A stretch of 64,000 nt of DNA from Gordionus sp. m RMFG-2023. Its lineage: Eukaryota; Nematomorpha; Gordioida; Chordodea; Parachordodidae. Where the stretch lies: assembly GCF_954871325.1 (NCBI RefSeq), contig NC_088776.1, positions 14,818,052 to 14,882,051 of the forward strand. Direction: 5' to 3'. Within the stretch, counting starts at the first letter, position 1. Each line of letters starts with the position of its first letter. The notes below the pieces were generated by a model, which worked only from the letters and a program-made list of their open reading frames with translations, searched no databases and was not told the origin of the DNA. A program made the translations under genes and the position numbers. Shown here piece after piece: positions 38,178 to 49,144 of this stretch.

Positions 38178-41103
38178 AATTTGTATTTATTAGGGGAGGA
38201 ATTTTAATTACTGAGTAAATAAATAAAATATTTAAAAATGATCTTCTATACATTTTTACTTTTTTTGTTAGATGACTAGTATCCTGAATATCATCATCAT
38301 CAATATGTATAAAAAATTTCCTAATTAGCCATAATTTAAGAGTGAAAAAATTGAAATTATTTAAAGGGAAATTTGAAAATGGTAGATAACTATTTCGCTA
38401 AGTAAAACTTGAAATCGAAATTAATTCATAGAATTAAATTAGTAGATGAATGTGATAAATAAATGTAATTAAATTTAAATATGTATTTAATATAAGAGAG
38501 GAATATGATTATTTTATATAAAATATAAATTACTATAAAACAGAATAATATTTTTGAAATATATTTCCGGCATCTGCATGCTTGGGGGGGGGGGGGGGGG
38601 TGTTGTCACCCTGCACTCACTCTTTGCTGCATACGCCAACGCACTGACTGATTAATATTGTTCCATTCGGAATACAAAAAATTAATTCAAAAAAATCATT
38701 TAATTTAAAACGTAAGAAGTGCATAACAATAATCAAGCACAAAATAATTTGAGATGAGTTTGTGAACCAAAAAATTTCGGAAGATTATTCGAAAATAGTT
38801 TAAGCCTATAAATATTTCCTCTATACTAATATATTTTTAAAAATGGAAAACAGATTTAATTATATGTTGATTTTAGGCTATCTTCTTATATTAACACTTA
38901 GCATCATATAAATAACGAATGTTTATTTAAATTTTGTGACATAAAAAAACAGCTACATATTATTTTCCATTGTTTTAATTCAACTTTTTGTGCACAAAAA
39001 GTTTTTTTTTTAAATAACATAACTTACATTTGTTCTTTGTATGCTCATGTTTTTACTATTAATTAACCTAATAAAAATTATATTCAATATGAGGAGGATC
39101 GTATACTGAATTTTAATGACTTCTAGATAAATGACAAAGATAAATAATAAAATTTTCTTTAAAGAAAAGACATCTGACAAGAGTTCAGCCAGGGAGGAAG
39201 ATTTATTTTAGAGACCATTTTGCAACGCTATTTATAAATATGATGTTCAATTCTTATTCCTTAGAATCATGTGCCAAACATTAATTTTTACTCAAACACA
39301 AGCAACGATTATAATTATAGTCGAGTTTAGTTTATCGCAGAAAAATAATTATTCCTGGAATGAAAGAAGAAAAAAACTCCAGAAAAAAATTTTTTGAAAA
39401 AAAACTCACTGAATCTTTTATATATATTTTTTTTTAATGTTATATTTAACTCACGAAAAAATTTAGAAGTTTATAAGAAAACCAAATTTTTTTTGAAGGA
39501 GCAAAAGTTTTTTTTTATGAGAAGGCGACTCCTAAGATTTTGATCCCAACAATTTAGACATTTTTATTACAAAATATCTTATAATTTTTATTTATAATCG
39601 AAATAAATCTTATTATACGAATATGATCTAAATGTCCTTCCTTAGGGTATTATTTTCGTGATCTTTTTTTTAGCTATGGGAAGAGTTAAATTTTAATTAG
39701 AAAAGTAATACAATTATAAACCCGGTTGGATTATAGTACGGGCATATTAAATATAATTTAGTTTTTGCTCGGAGTTTAATGGTTTTTTCCCTCCCTTTAA
39801 ATAGTCCTGCCTGATTAACAAAAGTTTTGAGGCAGGATGAATAAAAAACTTTAACTTAATGTAATATATGTTAATTAGTCAGCTTAAAATTGGCTAAAAC
39901 TGCTATAAAAAGATAGATTCTATAAATTTAAATAGCTTTAAAATGTTTCCAAATAAAATATTTTTTTAAAAAAATAGTATTATATATATAATTTATAACT
40001 ATATAAAACGAATTATTTGATTTGGCCCTATATTAAGGTAAGGACGAAAATAATATTTTTTTTTATATTTTATGAATTTTAAAATATTATACTATTGATT
40101 TAAATATAAACATATTGCCATAAATATTAATAAAACGACTGATATATTGTAAAAAATTCATTATTTTTTTAAAAGTAACAACCAGGTAAAAAATATTTTG
40201 AAAATAAGTAATTATTTATTTATTTTTTTTGGAAAAGTTTGATTAAGATAATTTGGATTTAAAAGAAAGAATATTCCATAATTGTATGTATTAAAAATTA
40301 TTATTCACATTTTGTTAAATTGTTTATGCTATAATCTGCCATGCATTCATGCTTTTAATCTTTTGATTTCGGTTCTTATAAATTTTATTTAAAATATTTA
40401 TTGGTTTCACGTTTCATTTCCCCTTTCACTTTACGGCGGGATCTCCAGAGAAATTTCATAAGCGCGCTTTCTCTATATTATATTTTAAATATCCATTATT
40501 TTTGTTGTCCGGATATAATGCTAATTATAAACAATGTAAACTGTACAAAAAAATAGTTCTATTCTCCACGGTGACAAATAATGGACAAAATGTAGCTTTT
40601 GTTGTTTCACTAATTATTTATATTTTTATATACAAGTATGGTATGGTATTGTTTTTCTTCTTTGTATGATATTTAATTTTTTATTGTACTTTATTTTGTA
40701 TGAAATGCGCAATGTGTGAGCGTAGATTTAGTAAAGAGCTTGCTAATAATTAACGTTTCCGATATGGCATTTTTTTTTAAATTACATTATTAAAATTTAT
40801 TTTGTTGCTTTTTCTCCATACAAAATTTATGAACTGTTTTATTATAAACATAAAAACTTTAAAATCCTTCTTTTTTTCATATTGCAAAACATGTATTCAT
40901 AAATATTTATAAAAACATATAATTTAATCTAATTATACATACTATAGTAGTAACATAATATAATGATAAAAAGAAATTTAAATTTTGTTTTTGATATTAA
41001 AATATGGTTAAATTTGTTGATCCAATTAAATTAAGTTTGATCACTCTTTAAATATAATTAATCATAATTCTCATTTTTATAAAATATTAAAAATTCATAA
41101 AAG
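38178..41103. other. SoxD intron 1, 3' part
   Basis: AT-rich with no exon seen. It contains an uninterrupted run of 17 G at 38584-38600. Confidence 0.4.
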
Positions 41104-41989
41104 CTCAAAAACAACCTAAACACTATGGTCATCAAGTCAATTAATCCCAGGAAGCATCTCGATTTTAGGGTCAAAAATCTATCAACGAATACAACGCTCG
41201 ATAAAAATAGCAAATATCTCAATAGAAATTTTGCTTTAACCAACTTAAACTTGGCTAACATCGGTCCAACCTTTCAAACTTTCAATAATCATATTAATAA
41301 TACTACTAAAAGTAAAATTAATAAAAACGGTTTAATCAATGCTGAATCTATTCCTTATTCCATACGACAACCAGAAGTATATAATCCTTACTTGCCTTCG
41401 TTTGTTCCTCAGGATTTATACAACTCTTATAATAATTACTCAACGAATCAATTAGCATACCATTTCGCCAATCAATACAATTATGAAATCGGTCGGACGC
41501 TCTCGGCATTTGCCGCTAGTCATGATAATCCAATAATAAATCAGAGTTTAACCAACTCAGATCCCTACCTTAATAATCTAAATAACCAGAATTCATGGCT
41601 AGATAACACTAAGAGCCAGGCAGATCATTCTTATCTGAGAGATAGGTGCTCTTCTTTCGATGATGCGCTTCTTCGAATACGGAATGGGTGTTTTGCCAAT
41701 CATCTCTACGATCAACTAATAGTGGCTCACGCTAATAAAAATTTCGAATCGGCATCGGTTTGTGCCGACGAAAGTTACAAAAATTTTGATATAAAGGAAA
41801 AATTGAATACAATATCCAAGCCTAGAGATAATAATTATAATTTTGATGCTGGTAAAAAGAAAAATGGCGAGGAAAATCCCAACGGAAATTTTAATATTAA
41901 CTCTCTCATTGGATCTACAGATGAAGCGAACAACATTAATGAAAATGAACTTGATCACGAGGAGTTTCTCTTAGATGAAAGAACAAAGA
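41104..41989 (+). CDS. SoxD: SoxD, exon 2 (central linker)
   Basis: Entered in phase 0 after AG at 41102-41103, matching the phase 0 end of exon 1, and left in phase 1 at GTAAAATTAA (41990). About 295 codons. It begins LKNNLNTMVIKSINPRKH and continues into a long Asn/Ser/Tyr-rich region (NPYLPSFVPQDLYNSYNNYS) that corresponds in position to the poorly conserved middle of SoxD between coiled coil and HMG box. Its composition contrasts with the flanking AT-rich intron. The frame stays open to 42094, and a stronger-looking donor GTGAGTAAAA follows at 42093, but that would leave phase 2 and would not fit exon 3. Function beyond linker is not visible. Confidence 0.75.
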
Positions 41990-42886
41990 GTAAAATTAAT
42001 TTTACATCTTATTTATTCGAAAATTATTTTAATAATATATTTCTTAAATCTATTATAAAAAAGATATTTTTGTCTATATTGTCCAGGGACTCGTGAGTAA
42101 AATGAAAAAAACCGGAAAACATTAAACTGAAATGATTAAGCCTTTATTTACTAAATTTTTTAGATGAGCTAACCACATATATATTTTTATCGAACCGGTT
42201 TAAAAGGGTTTTGTTTTAATATCCTTATTGTAATTTCTTTGAAGTGTAAAAACTTACTTAGTATCTTTTTTCCTTAAACCAATCAAATCACCTGTATTTA
42301 TTTTTCAAAGTTCGTGATAATTTTTAAAATCCTAATAATTCTGCAATTTCTTTCGAAACCATATTTAATTATTGGCCGGGGATCTAAACCGACTTATAGA
42401 CTAGTAGTAATAACCGACCTCTGTCCTTTCAAAATTTTTGTCACTGTAACAGAACCTCTAAAACTGTATATATGAGTATACACCTTCTTTCTTATACTTT
42501 GACTGATTTAAACTGAGCTATGAACCCAAAAAACAGGTTCGAGTTCTTTGGAGGATTCCTGATCCATATGTTTAAGGTTCGAAGTTGAGAAAAACAAGAA
42601 CTTATAAAATTTATTTAAAATAGTAACAACATTAGTTTTTATTTTATTTAGTATTCACCATACAATTAATTTATGATTATATTTAGAAAAAGATTATGAT
42701 TAATCTTGATAGGTGAGACGCCATTTTTAGATATTTTTATATATTGATATCTGGCGTTGACATTAATTCTTTCTCTGTAGATATAATTTGACAGAGAATC
42801 ACATTTTAATTGAATGGCTCAAAATGATTTTTTTAGGAAAATAACTCTCTGTTTAATAATATTATATAGTTAATAAATACTATTGC

Positions 42887-43304
42887 TCTAAAATAACGTC
42901 GATACAGGTAACGTTATTACTCGGATATACCTTTTTAAATAAAAGGAACGCCATTCGTTACCTTTTAAAAAGATCATGAGTAACGCGTTTTTTTTGAGTA
43001 ATGATAACGTAAAACATTATTTTAAATTTTTCTTAACCGAGTTTTAAATTCAGATCAACTACCAAAGTTCTACATTTTTATTATATTTCTATTGTTGAAT
43101 TTTATAGTTAAGATTGTTAATCTAATTAATATTGAATTAATCAAAGTATTTATTATAATGAATATATATGTCAATATTATTTATTTCTTCGGTTAAAGAT
43201 GATTTAACTCTGCCCTGGCCTCAACATGAAATATTTTTTACAATTTAATATTTTTTAAGTAAGGAGTAACGCGTTATTCTTTTGAAGTGACGTTTACAGC
43301 ACTA
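42887..43304. mobile_element. hAT-like MITE in SoxD intron 2
   Basis: The right end GAAGTGACGTTTACAGCACTA read in reverse (TAGTGCTGTAAACGTC) resembles the left end CTCTAAAATAACGTCGATAC. Inward, AACGTTATTACTC and GAGTAACGCGTTATT are inverse, and GAGTAACGCGTTTTTTTTGA lies between. TAACG/CGTTA repeats and a TAGTG terminus recall hAT-type elements. Boundaries are good to about 5 bases. Confidence 0.55.
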
Positions 43305-43357
43305 ATTAACACTATTATTTGTTATTAATTATATTAAAATATATACAGTGTTGTACA

Positions 43358-43490
43358 GTGCAGATTAAATGGAAAACATTTTAATATTTTATAATTTATT
43401 TACAAATAAAATTATTTTACATGTGAAATAATTTTATTTGCAAATAAATTAAAAAATAGTGAAATGTTTTGTTTTTCATCAAATCTGCAC
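43358..43490. repeat. near-perfect 133-bp inverted repeat (hairpin) in SoxD intron 2
   Basis: The arm from GTGCAGATTAAATGGAAAAC (43358-43420) pairs almost throughout with the arm ending CATCAAATCTGCAC (43425-43490), around a 4-base centre ATGT. The inner segment AAATAAAATTATTTTAC is mirrored by GAAATAATTTTATTTG. It could be a MITE (CAGTG / CACACCACT at the edges) or an RNA hairpin in the SoxD pre-mRNA. It has no coding capacity. Confidence 0.85.
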
Positions 43491-43842
43491 ACCACTTAAT
43501 TAGTTGTATTTAATGTGAAATAATAACAAAATTAACATTTTATAAATATTGTAGCACAGCAAATTTTAGGTAAAACATTTAATAAACATTTGCGATTTTT
43601 TAAAATGTCGGCGTTTTGGTAATAAATATTTTAGATGTTCTATATATAAGTTCGAACGGTTTTGAGACCGAACCGATATTATTATTTTTTACGAACGGTA
43701 CTTAAACTTTGAGCCGTTACCAAAAGAGAATCTATATCCGTTGGTTCGCAACCTTGTTTTTATCCCCTGAATCGTAACTGATTCCTGATAAATATTCGGT
43801 TGTTTGGGTTCCTGATATATCATACATTATTATTAATTCCAG

Positions 43843-44676
43843 ACGCATTTTACACCCACGAAGCAATCTTGAATACGCATTGCAGAGATGTCAAACGATC
43901 GAATAAGAAAGTATCCCCCCAGACATCGCCAGTTAATAAACTTAAAGCAATTTCATCGATAAACTCGTCAAACGAAGAATATATTAAAACAATTGATTAT
44001 ATGAATAATGAAAGTTTCAATGATAAAACAACTAAAAATTTGAATAACGATCAATCATCTATCTCCTTTTTCGAAAACATGTTTCCACCTCAATATATGA
44101 AGATGATGAGCGAACAGCAATATCTGTACAACCCCTTTTATTATATGTACAATCAATATAATCTTAATCAATACCCGGGGTACAATAATTTTTCAGGCGC
44201 TGCCCCTAATTGCACATTTAATAATCCATCCCATTTCAATCCTGCCGTTATAGCACCCGCCAGAGCCAATAATTGTACTTCTGTCTCATCAGAAATCGAT
44301 ACGACCATGACTATTAATAGTAATCAAATGACAGAAACAAAGGAAATTAAGGAAAAAGAGCATAAATCTAATAAAAGTAAAAAGCAATGCAAGATAAGCA
44401 TGGCCAAGGGAAGGGAAAGGTCGGGAAGTCTTACATTAAGCGAGAAAGAACCGACACTGTTATTTTTAAAAAAACGAGATTTACAGATTGAGGAGGACTC
44501 TAACGACAATCTTGTTAAACCTCCAGAAATCCATAGTTGTTCGGAAGAAGTGAAGCTTTTCATCACCAAAAAAATGAAAAAGTGCCAGGAAATTGCGGCT
44601 AATAATTACTGTGATCTCGAAGAAAGGACAGAACTCAAATCACCTCAAAACGTCTCACTACCAATTAACGAACAAA
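43843..44676 (+). CDS. SoxD: SoxD, exon 3
   Basis: Entered in phase 1 after TATTAATTCCAG (AG 43841-43842); the split codon A|AC gives Asn, matching exon 2's phase. The first residues FYTHEAILNTHCRDVKR align with the conserved Sox5 segment NDHDAVTKAIQEARQMKEQ that lies between coiled coil and HMG box, which supports the acceptor. A Tyr/Asn/Met-rich stretch follows (FPPQYMKMMSEQQYLYNPFY, about residues 715-735 of the whole protein). A basic Lys/Glu-rich segment and VKLFITKKMKKCQEIAANNY near the end come next. The donor at 44677 (GTTTTCATTT) is the weakest junction; it is chosen because phase 1 fits exon 4. Confidence 0.8.
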
Positions 44677-44876
44677 GTTTTCATTTTATTTTAAAATTTA
44701 TTTCATAAGTCGATAAAAATATTTGTTTCGGGCTAAAAATTCTAAGCTAGTCTAACATAGACTGTCTGAAATGGATATTTAAATTAAGGATTCTAAATTT
44801 TTATTATAGTTAAGTGTAATAGAATATTTATTTACACTATAACGCTCACCAATTACGACAATGAAAAAAAAAGGAG

Positions 44877-45032
44877 TTAGAATATCTAGAGAAAAAAGAC
44901 GCAAAGATAGTAATTCCAAACAACACGTAAAACGTCCCATGAATGCTTTCATGGTATGGGCCAAGGATGAAAGGAAAAAAATATTGGGTAATTGTCCAGA
45001 CATGCACAATTCAAACATCAGTAAAATTTTAG
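44877..45032 (+). CDS. SoxD: SoxD, exon 4 (first half of HMG box)
   Basis: Encodes [20 protein letters not shown], matching Sox5 RIYRESRGRGSNEPHIKRP, followed by the HMG-box core [17 protein letters not shown] and the SoxD-specific [14 protein letters not shown]. The HMG box bends DNA and binds the minor groove at ACAAAG-type sites. The basic segment before it includes the usual nuclear localisation signal. The exon ends inside the box after the first base of a Gly codon, at AG|GTATAC. The acceptor at 44875-44876 follows an A-rich run and is uncertain by a few bases (an alternative AG lies at 44879-44880). This exon fixes the family assignment. Confidence 0.93.
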
Positions 45033-45097
45033 GTATACAATAATTATTATATAAGCAAGACAATTTTAAAATTTGTTTTATTTTAATTTATTCAAAG
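45033..45097 (+). other. SoxD intron 4 (65 bp, inside HMG box)
   Basis: GTATACAATAA at the 5' end and TTTAATTTATTCAAAG at the 3' end. Splicing joins G|GA to restore Gly in [11 protein letters not shown]. An intron interrupting the HMG box between ILG and (S/A)RWK is a known feature of SoxD-class genes. Its shortness contrasts with the 14.6-kb intron 1. Confidence 0.9.
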
Positions 45098-45345
45098 GAG
45101 CGAGATGGAAAGCTATGACAAACATAGAAAAACAGCCTTATTACGATGAACAGACCCGTTTAAGTAAACTGCACATGGAAATCCACCCAGATTATCGTTA
45201 TAAGCCTAGACCCAAAAGAACTTGCATTTTAAACGGCAAGAAATTGCGAATCGCGGAATACAAACTATTGATAAAAAATAAAAAAATAAACCCCTTCCCA
45301 ACCCAAGTTTATATTTTTAATAACTTTTACATAAATAAACTTTAA
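45098..45345 (+). CDS. SoxD: SoxD, exon 5 (second half of HMG box, C-terminus)
   Basis: Encodes [20 protein letters not shown], completing the HMG box, then the SoxD signature [13 protein letters not shown] and [17 protein letters not shown], equivalent to Sox5 GKKLRIGEYKAIMRNRR. As drawn the frame ends at TAA 45343-45345 after an AT-rich tail, leaving almost none of the roughly 100 residues that follow the box in vertebrate Sox5. The C-terminus may instead continue through splicing at GTTTATATT (45307) to an exon near 45433, but the phase does not fit simply. Confidence 0.9.
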
Positions 45346-45432
45346 ACCTTCCTTTAACTGCAATCAAACCCATATTTTAGTGCTTATAAATGTTCAATTA
45401 CATTTTAAGCGTACACTTTTTGCCCCTCACAG

Positions 45433-45571
45433 GCCCATGCAACAGAGAATTTTTAATTTGAGACTATATAAGGCTTATGTTAATTTGTATCCAATCATAA
45501 AAAATTGTGATTTATTTTATTGTTTAATAAAAGTTAAGGCCATGTCAAAGCTAAGATTATTTCAAACAGAC
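45433..45571 (+). CDS. candidate SoxD C-terminal exon
   Basis: A strong acceptor (TTTTTGCCCCTCACAG, AG at 45431-45432) precedes PMQQRIFNLRLYKAYVNLYP. Sox5 has RQEMRQYFN immediately after RNRR, and RPMQQRIFN here is similar. It would need a donor leaving two bases, which I cannot find in exon 5, so membership in SoxD is unproven. The frame ends at 45571 before TAA. Confidence 0.35.
45527..45532 (+). promoter_or_regulatory. candidate SoxD poly(A) signal AATAAA
   Basis: AATAAA about 180 bases after the exon 5 stop, within the candidate terminal exon. Another AATAAA at 45334-45339 lies just before the stop and is less likely to be used. Confidence 0.35.
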
Positions 45572-45574
45572 TAA

Positions 45575-48001
45575 AAAGAAAGAGGCTATTGAAATTTTTA
45601 CCTTATTTGTACCGAAAAAATATATAAATAACTTTTTCTAACTTACAAACTTAAAACAAGCCACAATTATCATAGCTAAAAGGTTGAATAGTCTAGGGCA
45701 AAACAGAAATAAATTATCCTAATTGACACTGTCTAACAATTATTTTTATATAACTCGTAGATCAATTTTTTGTCTAATCGGATTGAAAGTCCTTACCTAT
45801 CCCCATCAGGTATCATTGACGCCGAAGATTTTTTTGATTCCAAGATTCAAGTTGAATGATGCGAAAAAAACAAAAGGCGCTATTAAACATTAACGTTTTA
45901 TTTGGGAATAAATAGCTATTCAAAAAAAACTTCCATTATTTATGTTATATATATACTCATTCATTTAACTAATCATCACAATATTCAGTGTTTTTTTTAA
46001 AATAAAATAATATACATTTTTGCCGGGTTCAAACTCTAAAATAAATACTCTTGAATTAAATATTTTTTAAAAAAAATGAATTTATTTTTTCGAAAACCAC
46101 AAACAAACCATATCTCTTTTCTCAGGGCAGTTTTTAATTTTAAAATAAAATAATTGTATTTTTTTTAAACAATCTTTCAAACCAATATGTGAAATGTTTA
46201 AAAAAAAAATTTTTATATTGTCGGTGATCTAAAAAAACAAATTTGCAATATTACTATATTATATAAAGCCACTTATATTGGTATAAATATGTTTTTTTCA
46301 GTTGACGCTATTTTTTAAAAATCTAAATCATTTTTTTGATCGCGTTTTATAACATTTAAAAATCTGATTTTACCGGAAATCATTTTGGCATGTTTGGAAA
46401 ACCATTTCTTTGATTTTTAATTTTCAACTTAATATAATTCACTTTAGTTTTTATATAAATTACTCAAAGTTGTTTGTAATTCATATGGGATAATGATAAA
46501 TATTTATGAGGTAAAATTAGATTTTTAAATTTATAAAAATGGGAACAAAAAAATAATTTAAGGCTGAAAAAATAATATATTGACAGAAAAATACATAGGC
46601 GATAATATTTATATATAATATTAAATTTATAATCATTATAAATATTTTAGTTTTATTATACCTATCTATATTATAAATAATGATACAAATTTATATATTG
46701 ATCTCTTTCCCCATAAATTTAGTTATCAAAACAACTATTCATACTCCTCCCTAGACAAGAAAGTATTATTGTAATTCTTATAAGTTTGAAAAATGCACTC
46801 CATTTACTTTATACTTGGATGATGAATAATTAATAGTATCCCTTTTCTATAATTTGAAACATTTAAGGTGCAAAGATTTTAAAAATACTAAAATTTATGA
46901 TTTATTTCCTTTTATATTGTCGCAAACATACAATTGAAATAAGCCCATAACGTAGAAGCAAAATTACCCCATATATATAAATATGTATATCAATTTTCGT
47001 CATATAAAACATAGTGTATTTAATTTATTTTATATATTACATCATTTCAAGGATTTTACAAATTATAATTAATAATTATTATATTAAAAAAACAGTTACA
47101 CATTACGGGTCATATACATTTAATATATTATGACTATATATTATAAATAATTATTTTTGCCCATTTTAATTAATTATGATAACTCTAAAATAGGAATAAA
47201 TTAATTTCTATATAAAATGATATTTTAATGTACCATTTTATTTTGTGTATGTAAATATTATTTTTTAAGTGTAAAATTGGCTATTTACAAAACACATTTT
47301 CGTAGTTAACATTTGTTCTCGATTTAAAAAAAATAGTTATAAATTAGTTGCATATATTATAATTATGTGAATGGAATTTAGACTTGAAAGATGGACCACA
47401 TAAGAAACATTATTTAAGAATAATTTAAATAAATAAAATAAACCCCTATATAAAATTTGGCTATAACTTTTAGTATTCATTATCTTATGATTAATGCTTA
47501 AAAAATATTCAATAAAAGTTTAAAAAATTTATTTATATCCTATTTGTCCATATATTTAAAATAATATTTCTATGGAAAAAAATCCCCCAAATTTCCAAAG
47601 ACTGATTTCCGTTATTTACCTTCGCTTGAATAACCTATAGTGTAAAATAACGTTTCTAATTTTACTCCATCGTTTTCCTGAGATAACATATTTTTTAAAA
47701 AGAAAAAATGGTCATATAAAATATGGCCCAGAATCAAAATAATAAAACTGATTTAATATTAAAGGAAAAAAAACAAAAATTAGAAACTGCCTAAATATTT
47801 TTTTTGCGAGTACATATTTAACATTAAAAAGTTAAAAAATAATCACTAATCACATCTTCGATGGTTTTGAAAATAATTATGATTGTTATTACTTTTTCTC
47901 TCAATACCAATACTTGTCCAGATTTACCTGTATAAGCCACAATCTTAAAGTTAGCGAAATATATTCAAGAAATGCAATAAAATATTGTGAAAAAAACTCA
48001 C
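45575..48001. other. intergenic region between convergent genes, no gene seen
   Basis: Extremely AT-rich. About 46370-46460 resembles a repeat seen near 14280, 30690 and 35940. No coding sequence is supported. Confidence 0.4.
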
Positions 48002-48093
48002 AAAATAAGCTCGTAGCGACATATATAAAATTTTGAGGATCTTTAGAGTCGATTTTACTGATCTTCTTAATTTTTAGCTTCTTGATTGGACTC
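48002..48093 (-). CDS. probable minus-strand exon, possibly the 3' part of the KDM7-type gene
   Basis: Acceptor AG (minus 48095-48094) and a perfect donor GTGAGTTTTT after 48002. One base completes the Arg codon split with the upstream exon at 48449-48274, then SPIKKLKIKKISKIDSKDPQ and NFIYVATSLF. Lys-rich motifs and a Tyr-containing segment before a Ser-rich end loosely recall the C-terminal part of KDM7/PHF8 proteins (EYIYPSL), but similarity is too weak to assign. It lies 5.4 kb from the last certain KDM7 exon. Confidence 0.5.
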
Positions 48094-48273
48094 CTTTTGA
48101 TAATCATGTATGAATATAAGATTATGAATATAATTTAAAATTAATTTTAAAAAAGAGCATAGTAAATCTTATCTTGAGCCGTTCACTGTACCACCCCAAA
48201 ATCTAATAAATAATCTTTGCTGATCAAAACGTTTTCAATGTTATATCTATAAACATTTTTAAGGATAAATCAC

Positions 48274-48449
48274 CTAATATTTTGAGTATTCTTAGATTCG
48301 ACCAAATTTTTAGTGTCTTCATCCCTGGATTTTGAATGGGAATTGATAGGAAAACTGATATTTAATTTTTCGGCAGGTTCAATAGCAACGTTAGGCTCGA
48401 AATCTGATTTGTCACTAAATGGTTCTCTTTGAAAACGGGAATCGAGTAT
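48274..48449 (-). CDS. probable minus-strand exon, partner of the exon at 48093-48002
   Basis: After the acceptor ATATCCAATAAACCAG (minus), phase 0, it encodes ILDSRFQREPFSDKSDFEPN and a polar Glu/Ser/Lys-rich continuation ending in NLVESKNTQNI. It then leaves two bases (AG) at the donor AG|GTGATTTATC. The next exon supplies G, giving Arg, so phases agree exactly. The polar, low-Phe composition contrasts with flanking AT-rich translations. No domain is recognised. It may be a disordered region of the KDM7-type protein or a separate gene. Confidence 0.5.
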
Positions 48450-49084
48450 CTGGTTTATTGGATATAAAATATAATGAATGAAGAACAATATACTCGGGAT
48501 AGAGCCGCATAAATGGAATTTTTATCTCAAGTCCGGTCCGAATTTATTCTTAGTGAGACTGTTGTGAATTTTGAAAATAGAAATCACACGTTTTATAATA
48601 AATTTAACTATAATAAAAATCGCTAATGGCGTTTGATCTAATTTAAAAAAGATTTTTACGAAAATTGTATTTAAATAAAAGAAAAAACTTTATTATTTTC
48701 ATTTTTATAAGCCCGAGCCCTGCTTTGAGCTGACTTGCAACTTTGAGAGTATGTATAAATTGCATCTGGAGCAAATTATTTTCTGAGGACCCCTTAAATG
48801 TAATTCTAGCGTGCACTGAAAATTCTTAGGCATATATTATCTTTTTTAAAAAAATCATAAATTTTAACAAAATATCAATTTTAAAAAAATTTAGAGATTC
48901 ATCAGATAATAAAATATGAATGTTCATATACGTAATTTATGTTTTCGGTATAGGCATCATCTATGTAATCGAAATCATGAGCGATCTAGGAATATAAATG
49001 TTCAAAAAATACATAAATAAATTCATTTTTATAAAATGAAGTTAATGAGATATAGGAGAAGATTTTAGTATATTCCCATCTCAC
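48450..49084. other. no feature seen
   Basis: AT-rich. A GC-richer scrap near 48706-48750 (AAGCCCGAGCCCTGCTTTGAG) may be an old MITE end. Otherwise nothing is supported. Confidence 0.35.
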
Positions 49085-49144
49085 CTTTCTCCTAACACGA
49101 GATATAGCATTTCTTAAAATCTGTAAACCTATCATATCGAATTC
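49085..49144 (-). CDS. weak candidate 60-bp minus-strand exon
   Basis: Between minus-strand AG (49146-49145) and the donor GTGAGATGGG lie exactly 20 open codons, EFDMIGLQILRNAISRVRRK, amphipathic and basic. It falls between the certain KDM7 exons and the exons at 48 kb on the same strand. There is no family match, and a 60-bp exon can arise by chance. Confidence 0.25.

Noticed and set aside
41125-42096. Exon 2 taken as an independent 323-codon gene starting at ATG 41125
   Set aside because: The frame extends left to an acceptor at 41103 and phases fit SoxD exons on both sides; the ATG is internal.
42090-42100. Strong donor GTGAGTAAAA as the end of SoxD exon 2
   Set aside because: It leaves phase 2, which does not fit exon 3; the weaker donor at 41990 gives matching phase 1.
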